The translations under genes were made by a program, and so were the position numbers. The notes under the pieces were generated by a model that was given only the letters and a program-made list of their open reading frames with translations, ran no database searches and was not told the origin of the DNA. Shown piece after piece: positions 56,701 to 64,000 of a DNA stretch of 64,000 nt; the first letter of the stretch is position 1, and each line of letters begins with the position of its first letter. Source of the stretch: Candidatus Uabimicrobium amorphum (GTDB lineage Bacteria; Planctomycetota; Uabimicrobiia; Uabimicrobiales; Uabimicrobiaceae); the NCBI RefSeq assembly GCF_009002475.1, contig NZ_AP019860.1, positions 2,480,001 to 2,544,000 on the forward strand, in the 5' to 3' direction.

Positions 56701-59700
56701 ACGCTATTTTGGTGTTCACGGGGTTTTCGCCGAAGTGGCACGTTGTACACAACAGTTACTCGGGCAAGATCCTTATGCGGGTATTATCGAACGCGAAATA
56801 GAATTCTTAGAAGAAGATCGTTTAGAACTGTATAAAAGTGAGCATGGACCGAAATACGAACGTTCTATTCGTCCGCGATTTTCACAACGCAAAATACGCA
56901 GTTTCACTTCTATATGGAACTGGACACGTAGTCAAGTAATGTCTTTGTACTGGGCGTTAAAAAACAACAACAGCAACGAAGAAAAATATCAGTTCGTCAA
57001 AGAATGCGTTTTGGCAAACCCTATACCTGAAGTGGAGTTACTGATTAGCGGTTTGAAGTCCAAAGCACAAAAAGACAATGACAAAGAAACCAGCGACATT
57101 TTTGAATGTCTACATGACTTGGTAAAAAATGCCGACCGCGAAGGCAAACGCGCTGTAAATTTACATCCTACGGCTCCACAAGTAAAGATAGACGCCTCAG
57201 GACTACATTTTTCTGAAGTTATGCGCGACAAGCAAAAAAACGCCGATGATTTTGTCAATAACTTGCAACTACAAATCACCACAAAAGACGCCAAAGCATG
57301 TTCGAACAAAGATGCAAGCAATACTTTTGCCGAGGTACTTGGACAACAAGCGAGTCAAGGTGTCAAATTCCAAGGCAAAGTCGCACTAGTTACCGGTGCA
57401 GGAGAGCGAGCAATCGCCACATCGGTAGTGAAGTACTTGTTGCGCGGCGGAGCAAAAGTGATTGTGACCACCACACGACCGACTCTAAAGCGTTTAAACT
57501 ACTATCGTGAGCTTTACCAACAAAACGCTGGCTGGGGAGCTGAACTACACATAGTACCTTTTAACCAAGGCTGTGGATCGGACATCCGCGCCATCGTCGA
57601 CTGGATTTACCAACCGCAAGAAGGACGTGCGGCATGGCAACTAGACTACTTTATTCCCTTTGGCGCTGTGCCAGAAGAAAATAACATTCTGACACTCGAC
57701 GAAGGTTCTGTGGCCACGATGCGCGTTATGTTATTCGGCTTAGAGTACTTACTTGGCAAAATAGCTGAGCAAGCACTGGAAGGTCCTGATGTGCACAAAA
57801 AAATGCAGGTTATCTTACCTCTTTCACCTAACCATGGTCAATTTGGTAACGATGGTATGTATGCGGAGACCAAAGCAGGCTTAGAAGTACTTCTCAATAA
57901 GTGGAAGTCCGAGTACGATATTTGGGGTAAAACATGTAGTATTGTCGGTGCGCAAATTGGTTGGGTACGTGGCACAGGTCTCATGAGTGCCAATGATGTT
58001 GTTGCCGCCGGTTTAGAATCGCAAAGATCTGTACGCACGTACTCATGCGATGAAATGGCATTTTTACTAACGGGCTTGTTACACGAAGATATGTGTAAAG
58101 TCGCACAAAAGACACCACTCAAAGCCAACTTGATGGGCGGCATGGAAGACGTAGACGACTTAGGCGCAGTACTACGCAACATTCGTGTTGATTTGCAAAA
58201 ACAACTTGCAGAGAAAAAGGTCAAAACCACAGCAAGTAACGAACAAAAAGTGCTTCCACTCGACGTCTCACAATTTCCAAAGATTCCAGAAGATGAACAT
58301 CTAAAGAAATGGAACGAAACTCAGGTCAAACTAGAAGATACCGTCGTCATTGTGGGTTACGGGGAAGTGGGAACATTTGGTAATGCACAAATACGTTGGG
58401 ACCAAGAAACAACAGGACAACTTTCGAATGCACGTGCACTCGAACTAGCGCGCATCATAGGTCTTGTAGAATTTTCCATCACTCCGAAATACGTCGGCTG
58501 GTTGGATAGCGAAACCGGGAATCCAATCAACGAAGATGAGGTAGGTAGCAAATATCGCGATCAACTTCTTTCGGCAATTGGAATTCGCGATATGGACCCA
58601 GAGCTAACGCACTTTGATCCGAAAAATGTAGATGTTTATACGGAAGTTTCTCTGGAAAACGAAGTAAAATTCCGCATAGATGACCGTGAGACCGCGATAA
58701 GTTACAAAGAGGCCAATCCAGAAAAAGTCGACTTTTTCTACGATGTGGAAATGGACTGTTACTGGGTTCTACTACGCAAAGCGATGAAGATTCGCGTACC
58801 CAAACGCATGACCTTTGATCGCAACGTCGCCGGGCAAATACCAAGCGGTTGGAGCGCAAATCGCATGGGTCTACCAAACGATATGTGCCAACAAATGGAC
58901 TACAACACCCAATATAGTTTAGTAGGTACAGCAGATGCCTTCCTGAGTGCTGGAATTGAGCCAGAAGAATTGTACAAATATATCCATCCAAGTAAAGTAG
59001 GCAACACCATGGGAAGTGGACTTGGTGGTGGAGAATCTCTAGCACACCTTGCGAGAGATGTTACCTTAAACACTCCACGACAAGGAGACCGTATACAAGA
59101 AACTCTGGTAAACGTCATGGGAGCTTACAACGTACAAAGCTATGTGGGGAGCTATGGTACCGTCGCTTCGCCAGCGAATGCCTGTGCAACTGCTGCCGTC
59201 TCGGTGGAAATAGCCATGGAAAAAATTCTCGCAGGTAAGGCCGACTTTATCGTCGCCGGAAGTTATGACGATTTGACCGACACCGGCGTTCTTGGCTTCA
59301 AAGATATGAACGCAACGGCGAACAATGACGATATGCGCGAGCGCGGTTTTACTCCACAGGAGATGTCGCGTCCGAATGACGTAATGCGCAGTGGATTTGT
59401 CGAAGCCCAAGGTGGGGGAACTATGTTACTTTGCCGTGCATCTGTCGCCTTAGAAGCTGGTTTACCAGTATACGCCGTCGCTGCTATGAGCTACTCAGCA
59501 ACCGATGGTATCAACCAATCAATTCCCGCGCCGGGCTTAGGACTTTTGAGCGTAGGATGCGAAGACGACAAAAATCCATCGGTGTTGCGCCAATCACTGC
59601 AACAATACGGGCTCACTGCCGACGACGTTGCACTGGTATCCAAACACGACACCTCGACAGAGGCCAATGACAAAAACGAAAGTGAGCTGTACCATTCACT

Positions 59701-60220
59701 CATGCAAAAACTGGGGCGAACCCCAGGGCTACCTATGATGGTGATTTCGCAAAAGTCACTCACCGGACACAGTAAAGGTGGCGCTGCGGCGTGGCAGATC
59801 AACGGTGTTCTTCAAGCAATGCAAAGTGGTATTGTTCCTGGAAATGCAAATCTCCTAGATGTTGACATTCGTATGAAAAAACACACGTTCTTACAATACA
59901 ACAGTCATGCAACACATGTGGGTAGCGAAAACATCAAAGCGGCTCTCATCACAAGTCTGGGATTTGGACACGTAGGTGCCATGTTGTGCCTAATTCACCC
60001 CGATGTATTTTTCAAAATGCTCTCTAGTGAGCAAAAGGAAAAGTATGTGGCTCTACGCAGCGAAAGATGGAAACATCGTTATAAGCGCGAGAGAAACTTC
60101 TTGATCGGAAAAGAAAAATTACTCGCTATTCGCGATAAGAAACCTTTTGTCGCTAACGCCGACGGTGAAAATGTTCAAGAGAAAAAAATGCTCTTCTCTC
60201 CAGATCACAGGAGTAAGTAA
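50738..60220 (+). CDS. fas: Type I fatty acid synthase (fungal/mycobacterial architecture)
   Basis: 3160 residues in one frame. Domain order by motifs: AT (GATGHSQG, Ser133), FMN enoyl reductase (GMTPTTATAEIV about 432, GGHHGWYD), dehydratase (MaoC-like DFNPLHRD about 1247, ILHGMW), MPT (GHSIGEYSA, Ser1458), a Pro-rich linker about 1750, ACP (LLGGNSSRRN, probable phosphopantetheine Ser1825), a structural region (SIWNWTRSQVMSLYW about 2057), KR (VALVTGAG about 2214; MYAETK about 2373) and KS (Cys2816 in NACATAAV, His2970 in SKHDTST, His3011 in LTGHSKGG). This is yeast Fas1+Fas2 fused, without the C-terminal PPT domain, exactly the mycobacterial FAS-I plan. acpS overlaps its stop. All catalytic residues checked are present. 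Confidence 0.95.
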   Translation: MNSTTALCQLATEKKARIALTFAGQANDYIRELRDLWQRYSIVKTLVQKVDVSLREETQTPQAILSGYFSQGLFVEEWLRDETTVPEAEYLFSSPISQPLVLLTQMANYLSICMEGYDSENIEAWAEGATGHSQGVIPAAIAAMGLSFDGIIEQTVFATRYLLWQGIRMEDAHDFIPTPNAEVEKELGTTPKYMAAIQGFTSTELQNILDEFNKNHSPQEFIYLSLDNETLRKVVSAAPDSLEKLRLYLQNEHAKKNPFPARNARFTYLNTSAPFHSPLIEKCIDRVLQDLQRVGWEIDGKSLKIPLYSFSDGKDLRSHPDLMRELVSLQAVRQLSWKKALKFVSEGRFTHILDFGPGDGIAKLSRAYITGFGTEVLCVSNPAERTTIISMQQQDIPFRSSWEKYAPQIVEKNGEKFLHNGFSHFCGRSPIILPGMTPTTATAEIVVATANAGYLAELAGGGQVTEEMFRKRMDEITETLDPHQGIVLNTLYLDPYLWGLQISKQQLLFKLKDEGYPFIGITISAGLPPVEEGVALLDKLHEHGMFLNAFKAGTDEQIKHILAIAAQRPQYTICMHVEGGLAGGHHGWYDVRHVLLKNYHRIREHDNVLVLGGGGIREEKDATEFIMGTWNKEFDLPVMPLDGVFLGTVVMACRESEASDDCKKALVETEGIDDWSTTVANGQIKGSMTSGKSPLDADIYYIENDAAKIGRLLDRVAGDKEAVANNREKIITMLAKTSRPYLGDLETMSYGELLRKMVEHMAVGNNGRYEDGRWVDITYRSRFEKMLHRVLQRFSLEVAIDDDKLQQPEKLLQEVSDACAQVNEIPLSPEDQAFFIYQVCQIPGKPVNFIPVIDENIRKWYKSDSLHTCNDSRYQASEVFQTPGPRAVGGIRTIDEPIAALFHRYHKDLMNNTAEQTTSLGEEKGEVYVTAQEVNNYNWNHYRGDIALLLQAKSIVRGREIRQNFVHDLLVLAENERLQIKHTGGEITSVAMQRDQKDILQITQHENKVELKILHSVLTIDGEKNSSFATYFHCDTNKMAPHNVMEIEENRVQRIADFYAGLLLDNPEQKPGKQHKTTFELTEQSIRQYIAAIGGKDNDFSVAPLSMSFVIAWQPLFSILLDPDCIGDFFTLVHLANNVAKVDNAGLQAGKTYNVAAELSSISYGREGKKIVAVAQILHDNKPVVVLESQFLIREKVGNQLGKEQTFDTTFTYPKAQQVALERPYYAYEKSVKAPRSGDTYSIVSRDFNPLHRDILIARIAGFDSPILHGMWSKGMALQTLREQENLPHKSISRIEVQFSAPAVHASKVWTYGRHIAMNQGQKVYEINCATEENGQRTATVTGKVFTSTPQIALIFPGQGIQAKGMGMEGYARSTAVRDIWDRADAYTRDQFGFSILQIVQKNPQKLIVKGETLRHEKGVLFLTQFTQVALVVHAMASIVELKEAGIYIEDHYFCGHSIGEYSAMAACSSALALEKVISVVYQRGLTMQNFVPRDDQGQSPYRMGVVCPHRAKMTEQQAITLVDEIREDTNTTLEIVNYNVRGRQYAVAGHVDAISVLQQRLAKLSSPKKPAYMDIPGLDVPFHSSVLHRGVDHFRKVLIDTFDEKDDLSKLQHRYIPNLVARPFELSKSFFDDVYHLTKSPVMGEILNDVEKALQNEAQCARKVVIELLAYQFAFPVRWIETQDLLLDNSDVTQIWEVGVSYQPTLTNMFGQTLIGKSHLAKPILNVERDRAVLYFLEGETELPSSRNVVEDEPQPEAPQVATQESQPIVKLPVVPASDTGSVAPPKTSAVKHALRTILALQTKIWPEEMADDESIDQLLGGNSSRRNQTVVDIWTEFNTAPIDGGHEIPLSQLEEAIEGATAGRYTSPGAYLKVAHTEAIKRNFDKLGNVTLRDIIKFLQENWIIDDATTFQVLSTIAVIEGIDASSRSNEKSPIDSNISNRKDAHTFIESVLMHYKDIYGWSFARKSAESSGAQVDSAAIDKILERYFGVHGVFAEVARCTQQLLGQDPYAGIIEREIEFLEEDRLELYKSEHGPKYERSIRPRFSQRKIRSFTSIWNWTRSQVMSLYWALKNNNSNEEKYQFVKECVLANPIPEVELLISGLKSKAQKDNDKETSDIFECLHDLVKNADREGKRAVNLHPTAPQVKIDASGLHFSEVMRDKQKNADDFVNNLQLQITTKDAKACSNKDASNTFAEVLGQQASQGVKFQGKVALVTGAGERAIATSVVKYLLRGGAKVIVTTTRPTLKRLNYYRELYQQNAGWGAELHIVPFNQGCGSDIRAIVDWIYQPQEGRAAWQLDYFIPFGAVPEENNILTLDEGSVATMRVMLFGLEYLLGKIAEQALEGPDVHKKMQVILPLSPNHGQFGNDGMYAETKAGLEVLLNKWKSEYDIWGKTCSIVGAQIGWVRGTGLMSANDVVAAGLESQRSVRTYSCDEMAFLLTGLLHEDMCKVAQKTPLKANLMGGMEDVDDLGAVLRNIRVDLQKQLAEKKVKTTASNEQKVLPLDVSQFPKIPEDEHLKKWNETQVKLEDTVVIVGYGEVGTFGNAQIRWDQETTGQLSNARALELARIIGLVEFSITPKYVGWLDSETGNPINEDEVGSKYRDQLLSAIGIRDMDPELTHFDPKNVDVYTEVSLENEVKFRIDDRETAISYKEANPEKVDFFYDVEMDCYWVLLRKAMKIRVPKRMTFDRNVAGQIPSGWSANRMGLPNDMCQQMDYNTQYSLVGTADAFLSAGIEPEELYKYIHPSKVGNTMGSGLGGGESLAHLARDVTLNTPRQGDRIQETLVNVMGAYNVQSYVGSYGTVASPANACATAAVSVEIAMEKILAGKADFIVAGSYDDLTDTGVLGFKDMNATANNDDMRERGFTPQEMSRPNDVMRSGFVEAQGGGTMLLCRASVALEAGLPVYAVAAMSYSATDGINQSIPAPGLGLLSVGCEDDKNPSVLRQSLQQYGLTADDVALVSKHDTSTEANDKNESELYHSLMQKLGRTPGLPMMVISQKSLTGHSKGGAAAWQINGVLQAMQSGIVPGNANLLDVDIRMKKHTFLQYNSHATHVGSENIKAALITSLGFGHVGAMLCLIHPDVFFKMLSSEQKEKYVALRSERWKHRYKRERNFLIGKEKLLAIRDKKPFVANADGENVQEKKMLFSPDHRSK

Positions 60221-60615
60221 TGATCAAAGGTATTGGGACCGACCTAGCGGATATACAGTTTTTCGAGCAGTGTTTAAATGACAACAAGACCAGTGTCATC
60301 CAGGAAACATTTACTGCTCAAGAAATTACCACCAGTGAACGTGGTCCCGTACCGACCGCACATCGTTTGGCAGGCAGATTTGCAGTAAAGGAAGCTTTCT
60401 TCAAAGCGATTAGCCAAACGATGCTCCACCAAAATCGCAAAATAAATGTGATCGCCAAAGAAATAGAAGTGTGTGTAGATCACATCGGTCGTCCATATCT
60501 ATCTTTACATGGACAAATGGATCTAATTGCTCGTGAAATGGGCATAAAAAACATCCATGTGAGCATTTCACATGAAAAAGGTTATGCTCTGGGATTTGTG
60601 ATTTTGGAGGGGTGA
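60220..60615 (+). CDS. acpS: Holo-ACP synthase (phosphopantetheinyl transferase)
   Basis: 131 residues. AcpS type: IKGIGTDLADIQ with the Mg-binding Asp at the start, RFAVKEAFFKAI (KExxxKA motif) and a late VSISHEKGYALGFV. It transfers phosphopantetheine from CoA to ACP. ATG overlaps the FAS stop as TAATG, so the two are translated together; it replaces the PPT domain that fungal FAS carries in cis and most likely serves the FAS ACP at Ser1825. Confidence 0.95.
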   Translation: MIKGIGTDLADIQFFEQCLNDNKTSVIQETFTAQEITTSERGPVPTAHRLAGRFAVKEAFFKAISQTMLHQNRKINVIAKEIEVCVDHIGRPYLSLHGQMDLIAREMGIKNIHVSISHEKGYALGFVILEG

Positions 60616-60640
60616 TTTTTGGGTGATATTCTTCTTCCGA

Positions 60641-60989
60641 ATTGGTGCCCTCACCATCGAATTGAGGGAAAGATTAGTGATTTTTTCTCCGTATTGATGC
60701 CCTCACCATCGAAAAAGCAGTTACAGCTACGCTGTAAGCTGCTATTCTCATACCTCTCCCACAGGGAGAGGTGTAATGCTTCTCTTTTGTTAAAAACTAA
60801 ATTCGCTTGAGTTGCGAGACAATAGTATGGTGTTACTATTTCTATACAGTTATCCTTATGCATGCGGCAGCACAAAATAACACAAATGGAAGCAAATTAA
60901 GACGTGTTAAGCCTCTCCCGTGGGAGAGGCATGAGAATTGAGGCTTTTAGCGAAGCTAAAACCTTAAATTCGATGGTGAGGGCATCAAT
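60641..60989. repeat. 297-bp inverted-pair dispersed repeat (copy C) plus extra end
   Basis: Core 60693-60989 has the same length and layout as the element at 46456-46752: inverted ends, internal stem-loop in each half (TTACAGC-TAC-GCTGTAA left; TTTTAGC/GCTAAAA right), and a CCTCTCCC/GGGAGAGG hairpin (right one shortened). The middle (CTTCTCTTTTGTTAAAAAC...) is also conserved. An extra left end lies at 60641-60663. It fills the 422-bp gap between convergent acpS and the FHA-kinase gene. Confidence 0.85.
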
Positions 60990-61037
60990 ACGAAGAAAGA
61001 AGCACCAATCATAAATTCCCCACACTTGCACCCATAC

Positions 61038-62336
61038 CTAATACCCCGCCAAAACCCCTTGCAACAACACACGAAATTCCTTCATGGTTTGTACGCGATG
61101 ATCGGGATCTTTGTTTAAACACAGCATCACTATCTTTTCAAAATTTTCGGGAAGAGACGGAATATACTCGCGCATTGAAATAGGCTCTTCATTGAGAATC
61201 TTCGTAAACATCTCTCGTAAGTTGCCGGTGAAAATTTTGTGATTTGTGACCATGTGATAAATAGTCGCGGCCGTAGAATAAATATCAGAGCGTTCGTCAG
61301 CGCCCTTGGCGTTTTCCAATTGTTCGGGAGCTAAGTAGTCAGGTGTACCTAACCCCTTGTTCGACATGGTAAGCCCACCTAGGCCTGTCTCTTCATACCT
61401 TTTCGCCAACCCTAAGTCTGCTAGTTTCACGTTAAAATCATTTTTTTTCTTCACCACCAATATATTCGACGGTTTGATATCGCGGTGTATGATTTTATTT
61501 TCGTGCAAGAATTCAATGGCCTCTACTAATTGTAGTATAAATCTTTTTGCCACCTTGAGACTTAAAGGACCATTGTTATTATTCATATATTGCTGTAAAT
61601 CAATACCTGGTACGTATTCCATGGGAATGTAGAAAAAACCATGCCCCCTAGAATAACCAGCACGATAGTAGTTCACGATGTGTTTATGGCGTAAATCGGC
61701 ACCGTATTCCGCTTCACGCAAGAAACGTTTGATTTGATTTTCATTCGGTTGCATATTTGGATGCGCAATTTTTAAAACTAAAGAGCGTTTTGTTTTTATG
61801 TGTCTTGCCAAATAAACCGCTCCCATCGCCCCACTACCAATACGGCGCAACACCTCAAAATCCTCGATGATGGAAATAGGTTTTTCCTCTTTTGGCTTAC
61901 ATTTTTGGCAATAATATTTGTTACCAAAAGAACTGGCCTCCCCTTTAGCAAAGGAGTCATCTTTGACTAAGCATTTACATATTTCACAATGGCGGGTAAT
62001 CTTAAACGGTGGTATGTGCACGCGAAATGTCGTTCCTCCCACGCGTATGTAGTGATTGTTTTCGACATGTGCTTCGGTAATGCGTTGAAAAAGAATTTTT
62101 TGCGTCTTACTATCTGGTATTCCGTAAAAAGTGCCATTACTGCTACCTAAGTCCTGGATGTAACAATTATAGGGCGGCACAAACTCCAACAAGCAATGCA
62201 AACGTGAAATTTTCGGATCTTGAGGAAAAGAAAAATACGCCTTTGGTGAACGGCCAATGGATATTTGATTGTAATCTTCAAAACTAAAAGTCTGTCCCTT
62301 TAAAGCTCCCGCTACCACTTTCAAACAAATCTTCAT
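61038..62336 (-). CDS. FHA-zinc ribbon-Ser/Thr protein kinase
   Basis: 432 residues. N-terminal FHA domain about 20-95 (ISIGRSPKAYFSF, ISRLHCLLEF, DLGSSNGTFYG), then a four-Cys region (CEICKCLVKDD... YYCQKCK, about 118-150) that may bind zinc. A Hanks-type kinase follows: IGSGAMGAVYLARH, LVLKIAH, HRDIKPSNIL, LADLGLAKRY (DLG instead of DFG), YLAPEQ. No membrane helix, so it is cytoplasmic. An FHA domain in cis suggests recruitment by phosphothreonine. The ATG has AGGAAAAA-type purine sequence before it. Confidence 0.92.
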   Translation of the reverse strand: MKICLKVVAGALKGQTFSFEDYNQISIGRSPKAYFSFPQDPKISRLHCLLEFVPPYNCYIQDLGSSNGTFYGIPDSKTQKILFQRITEAHVENNHYIRVGGTTFRVHIPPFKITRHCEICKCLVKDDSFAKGEASSFGNKYYCQKCKPKEEKPISIIEDFEVLRRIGSGAMGAVYLARHIKTKRSLVLKIAHPNMQPNENQIKRFLREAEYGADLRHKHIVNYYRAGYSRGHGFFYIPMEYVPGIDLQQYMNNNNGPLSLKVAKRFILQLVEAIEFLHENKIIHRDIKPSNILVVKKKNDFNVKLADLGLAKRYEETGLGGLTMSNKGLGTPDYLAPEQLENAKGADERSDIYSTAATIYHMVTNHKIFTGNLREMFTKILNEEPISMREYIPSLPENFEKIVMLCLNKDPDHRVQTMKEFRVLLQGVLAGY

Positions 62337-62519
62337 TTTTGTATTTTTCCTCTAAGGAATGATCTCATTGAAAAATCCTTTGTGTATACTTATGGCAAAA
62401 AAGTGTTGTTTTTTGAATACATAGTTTCCAAACCACTACAAGTACAAAATATAACAAAAATATTCCTAAGAGTAAATTTTAAAAGGAGTTATCATTATAT
62501 TTTTCATGTTTACGCACAA

Positions 62520-62537
62520 TTGGCACACTACTTGCAT
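62520..62537 (+). promoter_or_regulatory. Sigma-54 promoter of the htrA-like gene
   Basis: TTGGCAC-ACTAC-TTGCA matches the -24/-12 consensus with the exact 10-base spacing between GG and GC. It points to the protease gene at 62720; transcription would start near 62547, leaving a leader of about 170 bases. Confidence 0.75.
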
Positions 62538-62600
62538 TTCAAGTAGGAAATTTCCTTATATTCCACAATAACAATTCGGTTTTGTGCGATGCCAATACCA

Positions 62601-62631
62601 GACAATAGTCGTTAAGCAAACCACTATTGTC
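62601..62631 (+). repeat. Inverted repeat in the htrA leader
   Basis: GACAATAGT (62601-62609) / ACTATTGTC (62623-62631), loop 13 bases, in the untranslated leader. The rest of the 383-bp gap 62337-62719 is AT-rich with no other clear site. Confidence 0.4.
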
Positions 62632-62719
62632 CAGTACTTTGCAAATCGGCACAAACAACATGTTGTTACACAACAACAAGCAATAGTTCATTTAATTCCT
62701 ATTAGGAAAGGAAATAAAA

Positions 62720-64000
62720 ATGCGACAAAAAATATTCATTATGACATGTGTTATTGCCATAATGGCAGTTGGTGTTATTGCTTTCCACACTCCAAGTATC
62801 CAAGCCGATGATTCCCAAGATGCTGCGATTGCCAAGTTGCACCAGCAGTCTCAAGCATTTGTACAAGTAGCGAAAAGAACCACCCCCGCAGTTGTGCATA
62901 TTGCTGTAGTGCGTAAGGTCTCTGGTCGAAATGGAAGCATGGATTTTTTTCGCAATCATCCATTTTTCCGCGACAATCCACGCTCCAAAAAGGCTCCACG
63001 TCAAAGAAAAGAGCAAGGCGCTGGTTCAGGAGTCATCATTGATCCACGTGGATATATTTTGAGTAACCATCACGTTGTGAAAAATGCAGAAGAAGTGACC
63101 GTCACCCTCAATGACCGTCGTAAATTCAAGGCCAAAGTCATCGGATCTGACTCCAAAACAGATGTTGCGGTAATTAAAATAGAGGCTAAAAATCTTCCCG
63201 TCGCTCCTCTCGGAAATTCATCGTCTTTACAAGTAGGGCAATGGGTACTTGCCATTGGTAACCCTTTTGGCCTTAGCCAAACCGTTACTGCTGGTATCGT
63301 TAGTGCAAAAGGACGCTCAGGTGTTGGAATCACCGAATACGAAGACTTTATCCAAACAGATGCAGCGATTAACCCTGGAAACTCCGGTGGGCCGCTTATC
63401 AACCTACACGGAGAAGTTATTGGTATTAATACTGCCATTCTTAGCCGTAGTGGTGGATACCAAGGAATTGGTTTTGCCATCCCTGTGAACCAAGCACGCA
63501 CAATCATGAAGCAAATCATTGCCAGTGGAAAGGTGCAGCGTTCGTGGTTAGGTGTACAAATTGAAGAAGTTACACCAGACATGGCACAGGCATTTGGACT
63601 AAATGAAGCCTTCGGTTGTTTGGTTCAACAAATTTTTCCCAACAGTCCCGCACGAAAAGCAGGAATACGCTCGGGTGATATTATCCTTTACTTCAACGGA
63701 AAAAAAATCACTCGCTCAGCACAATTGCGTAACACAGTAGCGACAACACCTGCAGGCTCAAAAGTTCCTGTGGAAATTTTCCGCAACCAAAAACGCAAAA
63801 CCATCTATGTTGTATTGGGTGATATCAAAAAAGCCACATGGAACGGACAAGGCACTCAACCACAACCTCAAGAGCAACCGACTCAAGATTCTGCCATTAT
63901 CGAAAGTCTGGGAATTGAAATTCAACAATTGACGCCAGACCTAGCAGAAGCTCTCGGAGTACAAACAGACAAAGGTGTGGTCATCACCGCTATCACCGAT
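62720..64000 (+). CDS. HtrA/DegP serine protease, truncated by window end
   Basis: 427 codons are visible, continuing past the window. Signal sequence ([21 protein letters not shown]), trypsin-like protease domain with NHHVV (His), KTDVAVIK (Asp) and GNSGGPLI (Ser), then a first PDZ domain ([19 protein letters not shown]) and the start of a second ([19 protein letters not shown]). Family role: periplasmic quality control of misfolded proteins. The purine-rich AGGAAAGGAAATAAAA precedes the ATG. The sigma-54 promoter upstream suggests activator-dependent control rather than the usual heat-shock promoter. Confidence 0.95.
   Translation, partial: MRQKIFIMTCVIAIMAVGVIAFHTPSIQADDSQDAAIAKLHQQSQAFVQVAKRTTPAVVHIAVVRKVSGRNGSMDFFRNHPFFRDNPRSKKAPRQRKEQGAGSGVIIDPRGYILSNHHVVKNAEEVTVTLNDRRKFKAKVIGSDSKTDVAVIKIEAKNLPVAPLGNSSSLQVGQWVLAIGNPFGLSQTVTAGIVSAKGRSGVGITEYEDFIQTDAAINPGNSGGPLINLHGEVIGINTAILSRSGGYQGIGFAIPVNQARTIMKQIIASGKVQRSWLGVQIEEVTPDMAQAFGLNEAFGCLVQQIFPNSPARKAGIRSGDIILYFNGKKITRSAQLRNTVATTPAGSKVPVEIFRNQKRKTIYVVLGDIKKATWNGQGTQPQPQEQPTQDSAIIESLGIEIQQLTPDLAEALGVQTDKGVVITAITD

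Noticed and set aside
58527..59045. 172-residue antisense frame in the FAS KS domain
   Set aside because: It is a shadow of a strongly conserved coding region on the + strand.
50738..60220. Modular polyketide or PUFA synthase
   Set aside because: The FMN-type ER, the AT-ER-DH-MPT-ACP-KR-KS order and the fungal-type structural region fit FAS-I, not PKS or PUFA modules.
63070..63582. 170-residue antisense frame in the protease gene
   Set aside because: The + strand encodes the HtrA catalytic domain through this whole stretch.

Overview
The window is one piece of an AT-rich (roughly 40% GC by eye) bacterial chromosome with mixed gene orientation and no rRNA, tRNA, CRISPR or prophage genes that I can see. 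Three features suggest a planctomycete-like (PVC-type) bacterium, possibly close to Candidatus Uabimicrobium. These are three membrane-anchored or FHA-linked Hanks-type Ser/Thr kinases plus a pseudokinase, a PEP-CTERM surface protein, and many secreted or lipoprotein genes of unknown function. This placement is inference from gene content, not a database match.

Layout. 1-2.3 kb: 3' end of feoB plus its small Cys-rich partner (ferrous iron uptake). 2.3-7 kb: LysR regulator, acyl-ACP thioesterase, TPR lipoprotein, NhaC-type antiporter, PEP-CTERM protein. 7.1-12.3 kb: a probable zinc-starvation module. A leftward operon (CobW GTPase, FAD/NAD(P) enzyme, MerC-like membrane protein, zinc-type binding lipoprotein, Cys phosphatase) is divergent from a Fur/Zur-type repressor, with palindromes and a structured RNA candidate between them. 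12.4-20.6 kb: PARG-like hydrolase, methyltransferase, secreted proteins, GPH-family transporter, cyclophilin, beta-helix protein and an ART-like protein. 20.7-27.9 kb: kinase with a PQQ-type beta-propeller, a polytopic membrane protein, a repeat-rich lipoprotein and a LysM protein. 27.9-33.1 kb: compact peptidoglycan cluster rsmH-mraY-murG-murC-murB. 33.3-39 kb: NERD-FHA protein, NUDIX hydrolase, C39-like membrane protein, secreted isoamylase-type GH13, TylF-like methyltransferase. 39.9-46.4 kb: kinase, pseudokinase-MshEN fusion and a repeat-tailed secreted protein. 46.9-50.5 kb: phospholipase D-like protein, Amidase_3 protein, small membrane protein, winged-helix-like protein. 50.7-60.6 kb: a single 3160-residue type I fatty acid synthase followed directly by acpS. 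61-64 kb: FHA-kinase and an HtrA/DegP protease with a sigma-54 promoter.

The most striking content is the fungal/mycobacterial-style type I FAS (AT-ER-DH-MPT-ACP-KR-KS in one chain) with an overlapping acpS, the same gene pair as in mycobacteria. A divergent DNA-binding-like gene and an 11-bp tandem repeat lie upstream of it. Second is a family of structured dispersed repeats: two 297-bp inverted-pair elements, each in a convergent intergenic region, plus one solitary half copy. Their hairpins differ by compensating changes. Third are short C-rich/G-rich hexamer arrays in intergenic regions (CCCTGA, GGGATC-type, CCCTAA) that could form G-quadruplexes.
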